This document shows positions 51,109 through 59,747 of a stretch of DNA of 64,000 bases, piece by piece. Location of the stretch: NCBI GenBank assembly GCA_011390335.1, contig JAABSO010000023.1, positions 1 to 64,000 on the forward strand, given 5' to 3'. Under the pieces are notes generated by a model. The model did no database searches, was not told where the DNA came from, and saw nothing but the letters and a program-made list of their open reading frames with translations. The DNA is from Desulfotignum sp. (GTDB lineage Bacteria; Desulfobacterota; Desulfobacteria; Desulfobacterales; Desulfobacteraceae). Position 1 is the stretch's first letter; each line of letters opens with the position of its first letter. Both the position numbers and the translations under genes were made by a program.

Positions 51109-51659
51109 AATTGTATTCCTTTGCATCGGTTTGGATCTGCTATGTGCTGGATCTGCACTGCAGCGGTCCAGGTTCTGGTCGAAAAGCACTTCATGGGCAG
51201 GTTAAGATTCATCAGATTTTTTAAATCTTTCTGCGGGCCAATTATCTCTCATTTGCCGCTGTCACGTCAAGCAATCTTTGTACTGGTATCCAAGGCTGCA
51301 AACTTTTCACATTCCTTGGTCTGTCCATAGCTCCGCCCCTTCGGTTACATCCGAAGTCAACTTTTTTTGAAAACATTTTTCTTGGTTTCCAAATTCCAGG
51401 GATTATCCCTATTGCGGATCTGATCTGCAATCAGTAGAAACATGTATTTGGATCAATGTTTTCATGCAAAAAGGGCACAAAGCATGTGTTGCTGCAAAAC
51501 CGGCTCCACCAGGCCAGGTCATATCCGGTGTGCAGCCATATGCACATTCAAATGGGTGCATTCCCCCATTTATTTTAAAAATGATTCCCGGTATAAGGTA
51601 ACCCAGTATACGATAAATTATCAGATAAGCTGAAACAGTGAAAAAAAGGATGATTGCAT
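51109..51659. other. 550-base divergent intergenic region
   Basis: This region separates minus-strand glgX from a plus-strand kinase gene and must hold both promoters. A CTTCGG-TTACAT-CCGAAG hairpin at 51339-51356, followed by a T-run beginning near 51362, looks like a plus-strand terminator although no gene precedes it on that strand. A weak ATGCAC...GTGCAT inverted repeat lies near 51540-51561. I see no convincing ORF, RNA gene or consensus sigma-54 site. It might be the trace of a lost gene. Confidence 0.4.
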
Positions 51660-53279
51660 ATGGATACCAGAACTAAAGCACATGACCATGACACACTGAT
51701 TACGGCAATGGCATCTGCAGACTTTTACCCCCACAAACCCACCGATATCATACACAAGCAGACACATATCTCTGATGTCTTTCTTGCCGGTGATCTGGTC
51801 TATAAAGTTAAGAAGCCTGTAAATATGGGGTTTCTTGATTTCAGCACACTGGAAAAGCGCTATAAATTCTGCTGTGAAGAGGTGCGGTTGAACCAGCGGT
51901 TAACCTCCGATATTTATCTTGGTGTTGAAACCATCACCCGGGATAACGGCGGTTACGGATTAAACACATCCGGTGAAACCGTTGATTACGCCGTTAAAAT
52001 GAGACGGCTGCCCGACGAAAATACCCTGAAAGCCATGCTCGCAGCAAACAGGGTAACCCAAGGGTTTATTGATGCCCTGATCCGGACCCTGGCGGATTTT
52101 TATACAAAATCCGCCGCAGAACCAGAAGATATGGAGCAATTTGGTTCTTTTGCAGTTATTGACCGCAATTGCAGGGAAAATTTTGAGCACCTGCCCGCAT
52201 TTACCGGTACCGGATCCAATAAAAGCAAACTCCAGATAATAAAAAACGCCACCCGACAATTTCTGGACCGCCATAAAGATCTGTTTGACAAAAGGATCGA
52301 AAACAAACACATATGCGATACCCACGGGGATCTGAAAGCGGAACATGTGTATGATTATCAGGGGGTGCAGATACTCGACTGCATTGAATTCAACCAGCGG
52401 TTCCGTTACCAGGACACGGCGTGTGACCTGGCATTTCTGGCAATGGACATGGAATTTCTCGGGTACCGCCCTGCAGCACTTTTTCTGCTCAGTCAGTATG
52501 TGAAAACAACCAATGACCCGGATCTTATGCAGGTGATTGATTTTTACAAATGCTTTCGAGCCATGGTGCAGGTAAAGGTCTATCATCTGCAGATTGACGA
52601 CATGCCGGCAAAGGAAGAGACCGGCAAAGCGCAGCATGCCCATAAAATGGAACGTTATCTGGATCTGGCATATCAATATGCTGTAAAAATGGCATGTCCG
52701 GTCATCTGGGTGACCTGCGGCATGATTGCCACAGGAAAAAGCACGGTGGCAAAAAAACTGGCAGAACTGTTTTCCATACCCAGTATCAGCAGTGATGAAA
52801 TCCGCAAAACCCTGTTTGAGGATTTGCCTGAAAAATCAGGCGAAACAGGATTTGAAAAGGGAATGTATACACCGGAGGCCACCTCTCTTGTGTATGGCAA
52901 AATGCTGGTCACGGCCCAGGCAGCGCTTGAAAAAGGCAGATCTGTTATCCTGGATGCCACCTGCCGCAAGCAAAAAGAACGGCAGGATATGCTGCAGCTG
53001 GCCGCAGATACCGGTGCCAATATCATTTTTGTTGAATGCCGGTGCCCGGACCGGGAAATAAAGACCCGGCTCAAAAACCGGGAACATCAATCCACAATAT
53101 CCGACGCACGCCTGGAACATTTTGCAGCCATAAAAAAGAAGATGGACCCTTTTGATCACCTGTCAGAGGATGTGCACATGCCGGTCCGAACCGATCAGCC
53201 CCTGGATAACATCCTGGAAATCCTGCTGACAGGCGAGCATGAACTGCTGGCAAGGCAGACAGCACATAAAACACGATGA
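51660..53279 (+). CDS. bifunctional APH-like kinase/P-loop ATP-binding protein
   Basis: A 539-residue two-domain protein. Residues about 1-330 resemble aminoglycoside-phosphotransferase-like kinases of unknown substrate: VFLAGDLVYKVKKPVNMGFLDF, then HGDLKAEHVY near 222 (catalytic Asp) and ILDCIEFNQRFRYQDTACDL. Residues about 345-520 are a P-loop kinase domain like gluconate kinases (GMIATGKSTVAKKL; SSDEIRKTLFED). ATG 51660 is better spaced from AAGGA than a TTG six bases upstream. Proteins of this layout are common but uncharacterised. It diverges from the trehalose operon. Confidence 0.85.
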   Translation: MDTRTKAHDHDTLITAMASADFYPHKPTDIIHKQTHISDVFLAGDLVYKVKKPVNMGFLDFSTLEKRYKFCCEEVRLNQRLTSDIYLGVETITRDNGGYGLNTSGETVDYAVKMRRLPDENTLKAMLAANRVTQGFIDALIRTLADFYTKSAAEPEDMEQFGSFAVIDRNCRENFEHLPAFTGTGSNKSKLQIIKNATRQFLDRHKDLFDKRIENKHICDTHGDLKAEHVYDYQGVQILDCIEFNQRFRYQDTACDLAFLAMDMEFLGYRPAALFLLSQYVKTTNDPDLMQVIDFYKCFRAMVQVKVYHLQIDDMPAKEETGKAQHAHKMERYLDLAYQYAVKMACPVIWVTCGMIATGKSTVAKKLAELFSIPSISSDEIRKTLFEDLPEKSGETGFEKGMYTPEATSLVYGKMLVTAQAALEKGRSVILDATCRKQKERQDMLQLAADTGANIIFVECRCPDREIKTRLKNREHQSTISDARLEHFAAIKKKMDPFDHLSEDVHMPVRTDQPLDNILEILLTGEHELLARQTAHKTR

Positions 53280-53300
53280 TACAAAAGGATCCCTATACAT

Positions 53301-54062
53301 TTACTGGGCGGTATAGCCCCCGTCAATAACCAGCTCGCTTCCGGTAACAAATGCGGATTCATTTGATGCAAGATAAAGCGCACCATATGCAATATCCTCA
53401 GGCTTTCCTACATGGCCTATGGGATGCTTGCTGTCCAGATTTTTTCTAAAGGCATCCACCCCTTCTTCCGAGGCTTTCCCCAGTTCTTCAACAAGGGGGG
53501 TCCAGATATAACCCGGATGAAGGGAATTCACACGAATACCTTGTTTTGCATAAATTAAGGCATCTGTCTTGCTCATCAACCGGACCGCACCTTTTGATGC
53601 ATGATAGGCCGGCAGATCCGGTGCACCGACAATACCATATATAGAAGAAAGATTGATAATACTGCCTCCCTTGTTTTTTTGCATATGGGGAATGGCATAT
53701 TTGGTACATAAGAATACCCCCCTGACATTCACGTTCATCAGGTTATCCCACTCCTGTGCTTCAATTTCATGGGTTGGTTTGTTGGGACCGGCAATGCCGG
53801 CGTTATTCACCAGGATGGTAAGGGTTTCAGCCGGGGTGATAACATCTGACACATTTTTTTCATCAGCGGTATTCAGATGCTGGTACTCTGCCTGGCCGTG
53901 ACTTTGACGTATTTCTTCAACCAGCTGTTCTCCTTCCTCATCAATAATGTCGGTGACAATCACATATGCCCCTTCCCTGGCAAAAAGTTTACAGATTTCC
54001 CGACCGATTCCCCGGGCACCGCCCGTAATCAATGCTGTTTTGCTTTTCAAACGATCCATCAT
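53301..54062 (-). CDS. SDR-family oxidoreductase
   Basis: A classical short-chain dehydrogenase/reductase of 253 residues. TGGARGIGREI (about 13-23) binds NAD(P), NNAGI marks the central beta strand, and the YHASKGAV motif near 152 gives the catalytic Tyr and Lys. The Asp after the second strand (VIVTDIIDEEGE) favours NAD(H). It is 3-oxoacyl-ACP reductase- or glucose dehydrogenase-like; the substrate is unknown. AAGGA precedes two adjacent ATGs (54062 and 54059). It converges with the kinase gene. Confidence 0.9.
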   Translation of the reverse strand: MMDRLKSKTALITGGARGIGREICKLFAREGAYVIVTDIIDEEGEQLVEEIRQSHGQAEYQHLNTADEKNVSDVITPAETLTILVNNAGIAGPNKPTHEIEAQEWDNLMNVNVRGVFLCTKYAIPHMQKNKGGSIINLSSIYGIVGAPDLPAYHASKGAVRLMSKTDALIYAKQGIRVNSLHPGYIWTPLVEELGKASEEGVDAFRKNLDSKHPIGHVGKPEDIAYGALYLASNESAFVTGSELVIDGGYTAQ

Positions 54063-54175
54063 GTTTTCCTTCCTTTTCTTGTCGTGTGCATATTTGTTAA
54101 GTGGTGTTCATAAACTGTGTTATATGAAAGCCATCAGTCTCCAATAAACAATTACAAATTCTTCCCTGCTGGTTA

Positions 54176-54205
54176 CTAACAGCTAACAGCTAATAGCTAT
54201 TAGCT
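54176..54205. repeat. AGCTAAC heptads with an 18-base perfect palindrome
   Basis: Three to four AGCTAAC/AGCTAAT heptads end in AGCTAATAGCTATTAGCT (54188-54205), which is identical to its own reverse complement. It lies between the stop of the baeRF gene and the start of the SDR gene, 22-28 kb from the similar repeats around glgE. Confidence 0.8.
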
Positions 54206-54231
54206 TTGTTGTGCCCGGCAGGGCATGTCCG

Positions 54232-55398
54232 TTAATGAAAAACAGCCGCCACCGGCGAATCATCCGGCATCTCTTCCAAAGGCAGCGGAAATACAGAGGC
54301 GCCATTTCTCAGTGCATGGCACGCGGCCACATTGAGCAGATCCTGGTCTTCTGCCATTTTTTCAGAATGGAAAACCGGTCCGTCATCCCAGCTGAACTGC
54401 CCCCATTGGTTAACATCCTGGGCAACCATCAGGTGTTTCATCTGTCCGGTCAATGCCTGCTGGAGAATATGGGCCAGATCATTGGCTGTTTTGCCCGACC
54501 CTTTCAGATCCTGATACGCATTAACCGCCCGGTTCAAATCTTTGCGGGCGCTGGGTGCAACAATCTCCCATGCAGCTTTTTGCAGATCCTGTGCCGTAAG
54601 GTTTTCCGGATTTCCCGTGATCCCCTCGTTTACAAGATGGGGATAGGTGTTGGCTGATCTGTACAGGGCATGGAGATAGTCAACCCCTGCCAGAACCAGC
54701 AGGTCCGTGCGCGGGCCTAAATATGTTGTCAACGCTTTGTTTATGGCTTGAAAATACCGCAGAATCCGGTCTTTATCTTCATCATCAGCTACGCCCTGTC
54801 CGTGGAATATCGCAGCTTTTCTGCCCGGAGCCTGGCTGGTCTGGCTTGCTGTATGAGACTGGAGCTGTTTTTCCTGAAGATCAAACCGCAGCGCCTGGGA
54901 CAAACTGTCCGGCAGATTTTTGGGTTTGATTTCATAACAATGCTGCATGGCGCATTGATAGAGCCGGCATTCATTCTGACTGAGGGCAAGAATAAAAAAA
55001 GTGGTGTCATACACCACCAGGGGCAAAACCGGTTTCAGGTGAAACTGATCTGCCACCACCACCACCTGGGGCGTATCCATGGAAAGCCGGTAAGCACGCA
55101 TGATTTCTGAAGATATAAACAGGACAAAACCGTCTTTCTGGTATTGCCAGAATACGGCATTGTTATCATCCAGAAGTGCCAGAGCCGGTTCCATATCAAT
55201 GTTCGGGGCTATTGTTTTGGCAGTTTTCATGGCATTTTTAAAGCGGGTGGCATTCTGGATGGTTTCTTTAGTGCTTCTAAAAGTAGGTATGTATATGGAA
55301 ATACATGGTTTGCCATCATGTTTGAGCAGGGTGTCAAGATCCTCTTTTTTAAAATCATCTGCGATATGAATGTTACTGTGTGCTGTTACATCCTTCAT
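54232..55398 (-). CDS. baeRF-family (archaeal eRF1-like) protein
   Basis: A 388-residue protein of the bacterial-archaeal release-factor-1-like (baeRF) group. It starts with LDTLLKHDGKPCISIYIPT, has a FILALSQNECRLYQCAMQ strand-rich middle, and ends in a C-terminal Rossmann-like part (VLAGVDYLHALYRSANTYPHL). Such proteins have been proposed, on genomic grounds, to act at the ribosome or as RNA-binding stress factors; none is well characterised as far as I know. GGAG lies eight bases before the ATG. It diverges from the HAD-OtsB gene. Confidence 0.82.
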   Translation of the reverse strand: MKDVTAHSNIHIADDFKKEDLDTLLKHDGKPCISIYIPTFRSTKETIQNATRFKNAMKTAKTIAPNIDMEPALALLDDNNAVFWQYQKDGFVLFISSEIMRAYRLSMDTPQVVVVADQFHLKPVLPLVVYDTTFFILALSQNECRLYQCAMQHCYEIKPKNLPDSLSQALRFDLQEKQLQSHTASQTSQAPGRKAAIFHGQGVADDEDKDRILRYFQAINKALTTYLGPRTDLLVLAGVDYLHALYRSANTYPHLVNEGITGNPENLTAQDLQKAAWEIVAPSARKDLNRAVNAYQDLKGSGKTANDLAHILQQALTGQMKHLMVAQDVNQWGQFSWDDGPVFHSEKMAEDQDLLNVAACHALRNGASVFPLPLEEMPDDSPVAAVFH

Positions 55399-55756
55399 GG
55401 GTTTATCTCCTGTCCTTATTTCCTTATTTTTTCCTGTTTGACCGGATAGTTAATTGTAATTTATAATATTATCAGGTCTTAAAAAGGGATCATATGGTGA
55501 AAAACCACCATTTTTTTCTCTGAAGGCATGCAGAAGGTTTCGCTTTTTCCTTTGCATTGACTCCGGAGCAACAAGAAGGAGGGAAAATAGGGCATGTCAA
55601 TTTGGGATATGGGGGTTTTTCTGTATTGAAAAATAGGCAAAAAATAATTTAAAATGATCTGATCTTGCCAGTTGGAAAAAAACAGGTCATTTTACAGGCA
55701 GATCCTAAAAAATTGATCAGACAGGCAGACAGGCATCAGCCGAAAGGACAAAGCGC
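55399..55756. other. 358-base divergent intergenic region with hairpin
   Basis: The region holds the promoters of the baeRF (minus) and HAD-OtsB (plus) genes. ATGGTG-AAAAAC-CACCAT at 55494-55511 followed by seven T residues has the form of a plus-strand intrinsic terminator, though no gene precedes it. Read on the minus strand, it would lie in the baeRF leader. A/T-rich stretches such as TAATATTATAAA near 55460 could be a -10 region. No ORF of note. Confidence 0.4.
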
Positions 55757-57328
55757 ATGAATCAGACAGATTATGACATTAAAAAAGCCAATTGTGATGG
55801 TATTATTTTCGACCTTGACGGGGTAATCACCCAGACCGCAAAAGTGCATGCCAGGGCATGGAAATCCCTTTTTGACAGGTATCTGAAAGAACAGGCAGAC
55901 AAAAAAAACGAAAAATTCACCCCGTTTGACATTACCAGGGATTATCGGACCTTTGTGGATGGAAAGCCCCGGTACGACGGGGTAAAATCTTTTCTCAACT
56001 CCCGCGGCATTGACCTGCCCTGGGGAGATCCTTCAGATGAACCGGACAAAGAAACCATATGTGGCCTTGGCAACCGGAAAAACGCCATTTTCAATGATTA
56101 CTTAGAACAGCAAGGAGCACAGGTATATGAAGACACCTTGAGCCTTGTGTATGAATTAAAAAAACAGGGCTGGAAAATGGCGGTCATTTCAGCCAGTAAA
56201 AACTGTATTCCCGTGCTTTCGTCTGTTGGTATTTTAGACTGGTTTGATACGGTGGTGGACGGCATACTTTCCGAACAGCTTAAAATAAAAGGAAAACCTG
56301 AACCAGATATATTTTTTGAAGCTGCCGGCCGTATTGGGATCACCCCGGAGCGGGCCGTTGTTTTCGAGGATGCAACCGCAGGGGTAAGCGCTGCAAAAAA
56401 AGGCAAATTTTATCGGGTGATCGGGGTAAACAGGGCAGACAATGAAGCTATTTTAAAAAAAGCAGGCGCAGATGTTGTGTTTTCCGATCTGTGTGAGATC
56501 CGCATCAACGGCAGGCAGCCGGTGAGAAAAAAACAGATGGCCTCTTTGCCCTCTGCCATGGACCATATCCAGGATATATTACTTCAGGCAGGTGACAGAA
56601 CACCGGCCCTTTTTCTGGATTATGACGGTACCCTGACCCCTATTGTGAATGATCCTGACAAGGCATTTCTTGATGACATCACAAGACAAATTCTGGCAAA
56701 AGTGGCTGAAAAATGGATGGTTGCCATTATCAGCGGCAGGGACCTTGCAACCATTCAGCAATTTGTCAAACTGGACAACCTCTATTTCGCCGGCAGCCAC
56801 GGCTTTGATATTGCCGGGCCTGCGAACCTGACCCTTGAAATGCAGAAAGGAAAAGATTTTCTGCCTGTTCTGGACATTGCCCAGGACAATCTGCAAAAAA
56901 AACTGGCAGAGATACAGGGCGCTGCCATAGAACGCAAAAAATTTTCCATTGCCATCCATTACCGGAATGTAAAACAAACAGCTGCACAATCAGTCAAACA
57001 CACGGTTCGCCAGGTACAGGCTGAGCACCCTGAACTGCGCATCACTGAAGGAAAAAAAGTGTTTGAACTGCAGCCCGATATTGACTGGCACAAAGGCAAA
57101 GCCCTGGTATGGCTGATGGAAAAACTCAAGTTGGACCGGAATACATATTATCCCATGTATATTGGAGATGATATTACAGACGAGGATGCATTTGAAAGCC
57201 TGAAAACTATCGGCACCAGTATTGTTGTCAAGGGTAGTTTTCACCCGACATCAGCGGATTATGTCCTTGAAAACACCCGGGAAACAGCGGCATTTTTAAA
57301 AAACCTGTTTGAGAAAAAGGAAAGATGA
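55757..57328 (+). CDS. otsB: HAD beta-phosphoglucomutase-like/trehalose-6-phosphate phosphatase fusion
   Basis: A 523-residue two-domain protein. Residues about 12-255 are a HAD hydrolase of the beta-phosphoglucomutase type (FDLDGVITQTAKVHARAW; catalytic Asp 19 and 21; VVFEDATAGVSAAKK). Residues about 265-520 are an OtsB-type trehalose-6-phosphate phosphatase (ALFLDYDGTLTPI near 284; GDDITDEDAF near 470). AAAGGA lies eight bases before the ATG. The GH65 gene follows with one base between stop and start. OtsA is not in the window, so the source of trehalose 6-phosphate is unclear; the HAD domain could convert beta-glucose 1-phosphate from GH65 phosphorolysis. Confidence 0.9.
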   Translation: MNQTDYDIKKANCDGIIFDLDGVITQTAKVHARAWKSLFDRYLKEQADKKNEKFTPFDITRDYRTFVDGKPRYDGVKSFLNSRGIDLPWGDPSDEPDKETICGLGNRKNAIFNDYLEQQGAQVYEDTLSLVYELKKQGWKMAVISASKNCIPVLSSVGILDWFDTVVDGILSEQLKIKGKPEPDIFFEAAGRIGITPERAVVFEDATAGVSAAKKGKFYRVIGVNRADNEAILKKAGADVVFSDLCEIRINGRQPVRKKQMASLPSAMDHIQDILLQAGDRTPALFLDYDGTLTPIVNDPDKAFLDDITRQILAKVAEKWMVAIISGRDLATIQQFVKLDNLYFAGSHGFDIAGPANLTLEMQKGKDFLPVLDIAQDNLQKKLAEIQGAAIERKKFSIAIHYRNVKQTAAQSVKHTVRQVQAEHPELRITEGKKVFELQPDIDWHKGKALVWLMEKLKLDRNTYYPMYIGDDITDEDAFESLKTIGTSIVVKGSFHPTSADYVLENTRETAAFLKNLFEKKER

Positions 57329-57329
57329 T

Positions 57330-59738
57330 ATGACTGCCTGGAATTTAACCTATGAGACCTACAAACCACAGGACCAGGGACTTCGTGAAGCCCTTTGCAC
57401 ACTGGGCAACGGTTATTTCGCCACCCGGGGGGCGAGTGCCCAGGTGTCTGCCGGTGACCCCCATTATCCCGGCACCTATCTGGCCGGGGGATACAACCGG
57501 CTTACAACCGTCATTGCCGGCAAGGAAATCGAAAATGAAGACCTTGTCAATATGCCCAACTGGCTGTGTCTCAAATTTCGTTTCACTGATGGACAATGGT
57601 TCTCCCCTGAAACCGCAACCATCCGATCCTATTGCCAGGACCTTGACATGAAAAAAGGTATCCTCACCCATATTGTTGTTTTTGAGGACGAACAGGAACG
57701 CCGCATCAGGATGGAAGAGCAGCGCATTATCCATATGGGAGACCGCCACAAGGCTGCCATGCGGGTATCATTGACCAGTGAAAACCACACCGGATCACTT
57801 GAGGTGGAATCCGCCATTGACGGTACGGTCCAGAACCAGGGTGTGAAGCGGTACCGTGATCTGAACAGCCAGCACCTGGAAATTCTGGAAAGTGAATCAA
57901 AAAAAGACCAGCCGGTTTTTTTAAAAGTACAGACCGTTCAGTCTGAACTGCGGGTGGCCATGGCAGCCAGAACCCGGATACTGAAAAAAAACAAACCCCT
58001 GAATCTGGAACCACAACTGATAAATAACAATGGCTATGTGGGCAAGCGCTATACCGTGGATATCAGCCAAAAAGAAACCATTGTGGTGGAAAAAACCGTT
58101 CTGGTGCACACCTCCCGTGATATTGCCATCTCTGAATGCGGACTGGCTGCCAGGGCAAGGATCGGACGCGCCCGTGGCTTTGACGACATGCTGATAAACC
58201 ATACCCTGGCCTGGAAGCAATTATGGCGGCGGTCTGACATTAAAATGACCGACCGCAGAAAAAAACGTCCGGATCTTCACCCGGAGATGGTTGTCAGGCT
58301 GTATACCTTCCATCTGCTCCAGACCGTATCCAAACAGAGCATTGATCTGGATGTCGGGGTGCCGGCCAGAGGATGGCATGGCGAGGCCTACCGGGGGCAT
58401 ATTTTCTGGGATGAACTCTATATTTACCCGTTTATCACCCTGCAGTATCCGGAAATCACCCGCTCTCTTCTGCTGTACCGGTATCGCAGGCTGGATACGG
58501 CCCGGGCCGCAGCAAAAAAAACGGGATTCAAAGGTGCCATGTTTCCATGGCAGAGCAGCAGCAGCGGCAGGGAAGAAACCCAGACAATGCATTTGAACCC
58601 CAAATCTGGACGGTGGCTTCCGGATAATTCCCATTTCCAGAGACATGTGAATGCTGCCATTGCATTCAATATCTGGAAATATTTCGAATCCACCGGAGAT
58701 ATCCAGTTCATGAGTGAATACGGCGCAGAGATTCTGCTTGAAATTGCCCGGTTCTGGGCAAGCATTGCCACGTTTAACAAAGATCTTGACCGATACGAGA
58801 TCCTCAAGGTGATGGGCCCTGATGAATACCATGATGCGTACCCGGATGCAGATGAACCCGGGCTGGACAACAATGCCTATACCAATGTCATGGCAACATG
58901 GGTATTGACCCAGGCCCTGAATGCCCTGGACATTCTGCCGAAAGACCGGGTTGATGAACTGTGTGAAACCCTGGGAATCACGGAATCTGAAAAAGATCTG
59001 TGGTGGGATATCAGCCGGAAAATGCGGATCATTTTTCATGATGACAACATCATCAGCCAGTTTGAGCATTATGACCGGCTCAAGGAGCTTGACTGGGAAA
59101 AATACCGGGAAAAATACGCCAATATCCAGCGTATGGACCGCATACTGGAAGCCGAAGGAGACAGCGCCAACAATTATAAGATAACCAAGCAGGCGGATGT
59201 ACTCATGCTGTTTTACCTGTTTTCCGCACCTGAACTCAGAACGCTTTTCAAACAACTGGGCTATCCTTTTGAATACGAGACCATTCCAAAAAACATAGAG
59301 TATTATGTCCAGCGCACCTCCTATGGCTCTTCTTTGAGCTGGGTGGTTCATTCCTGGGTGCTGGCCCGGTCGGACCGGAAACGCTCCTGGAAATTTTTTC
59401 TAAAAGCCCTGCAAAGCGATATTGATGATATCCAGGGAGGCACCACCCAGGAAGGAATTCATCTGGGGGCAATGGCCGGTTCCGTAAATATTCTCCAGGA
59501 AGCCTATTTGGGCATAAAAACCCGGGACAATATGCTGTGGATCAATCCGGAGCTGCCTGAAGTACTTGAAAAAGTCGAAATGCAGGTGCGGCACAGGGGC
59601 AGCACCCTGGCATTTGAAGCCACCCAGGACATGTGCAGGATCACCCTTTTGTGCAGCCCGAAAAATACGTTTCAATTCGGATTCAAAGACAATCTGTATG
59701 AACTGTCAGTCGGGGCCACCAGAAAGTTTCACATATAG
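57330..59738 (+). CDS. GH65 family disaccharide phosphorylase-like protein
   Basis: An 802-residue GH65 enzyme. Known members phosphorolyse maltose, trehalose, trehalose 6-phosphate, kojibiose or nigerose, releasing beta-glucose 1-phosphate; some hydrolyse instead. VMGPDEYHDAY near 495 contains the general-acid Glu. FPWQSSSSGREETQ near 405 and LDNNAYTNVMATWVL follow the pattern of the actinobacterial GH65 proteins linked to HAD domains. ATG 57330 starts one base after the HAD-OtsB stop. Substrate is most likely trehalose-related given the context, but this is inference. Confidence 0.9.
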   Translation: MTAWNLTYETYKPQDQGLREALCTLGNGYFATRGASAQVSAGDPHYPGTYLAGGYNRLTTVIAGKEIENEDLVNMPNWLCLKFRFTDGQWFSPETATIRSYCQDLDMKKGILTHIVVFEDEQERRIRMEEQRIIHMGDRHKAAMRVSLTSENHTGSLEVESAIDGTVQNQGVKRYRDLNSQHLEILESESKKDQPVFLKVQTVQSELRVAMAARTRILKKNKPLNLEPQLINNNGYVGKRYTVDISQKETIVVEKTVLVHTSRDIAISECGLAARARIGRARGFDDMLINHTLAWKQLWRRSDIKMTDRRKKRPDLHPEMVVRLYTFHLLQTVSKQSIDLDVGVPARGWHGEAYRGHIFWDELYIYPFITLQYPEITRSLLLYRYRRLDTARAAAKKTGFKGAMFPWQSSSSGREETQTMHLNPKSGRWLPDNSHFQRHVNAAIAFNIWKYFESTGDIQFMSEYGAEILLEIARFWASIATFNKDLDRYEILKVMGPDEYHDAYPDADEPGLDNNAYTNVMATWVLTQALNALDILPKDRVDELCETLGITESEKDLWWDISRKMRIIFHDDNIISQFEHYDRLKELDWEKYREKYANIQRMDRILEAEGDSANNYKITKQADVLMLFYLFSAPELRTLFKQLGYPFEYETIPKNIEYYVQRTSYGSSLSWVVHSWVLARSDRKRSWKFFLKALQSDIDDIQGGTTQEGIHLGAMAGSVNILQEAYLGIKTRDNMLWINPELPEVLEKVEMQVRHRGSTLAFEATQDMCRITLLCSPKNTFQFGFKDNLYELSVGATRKFHI

Positions 59739-59747
59739 CCCCCTTTT

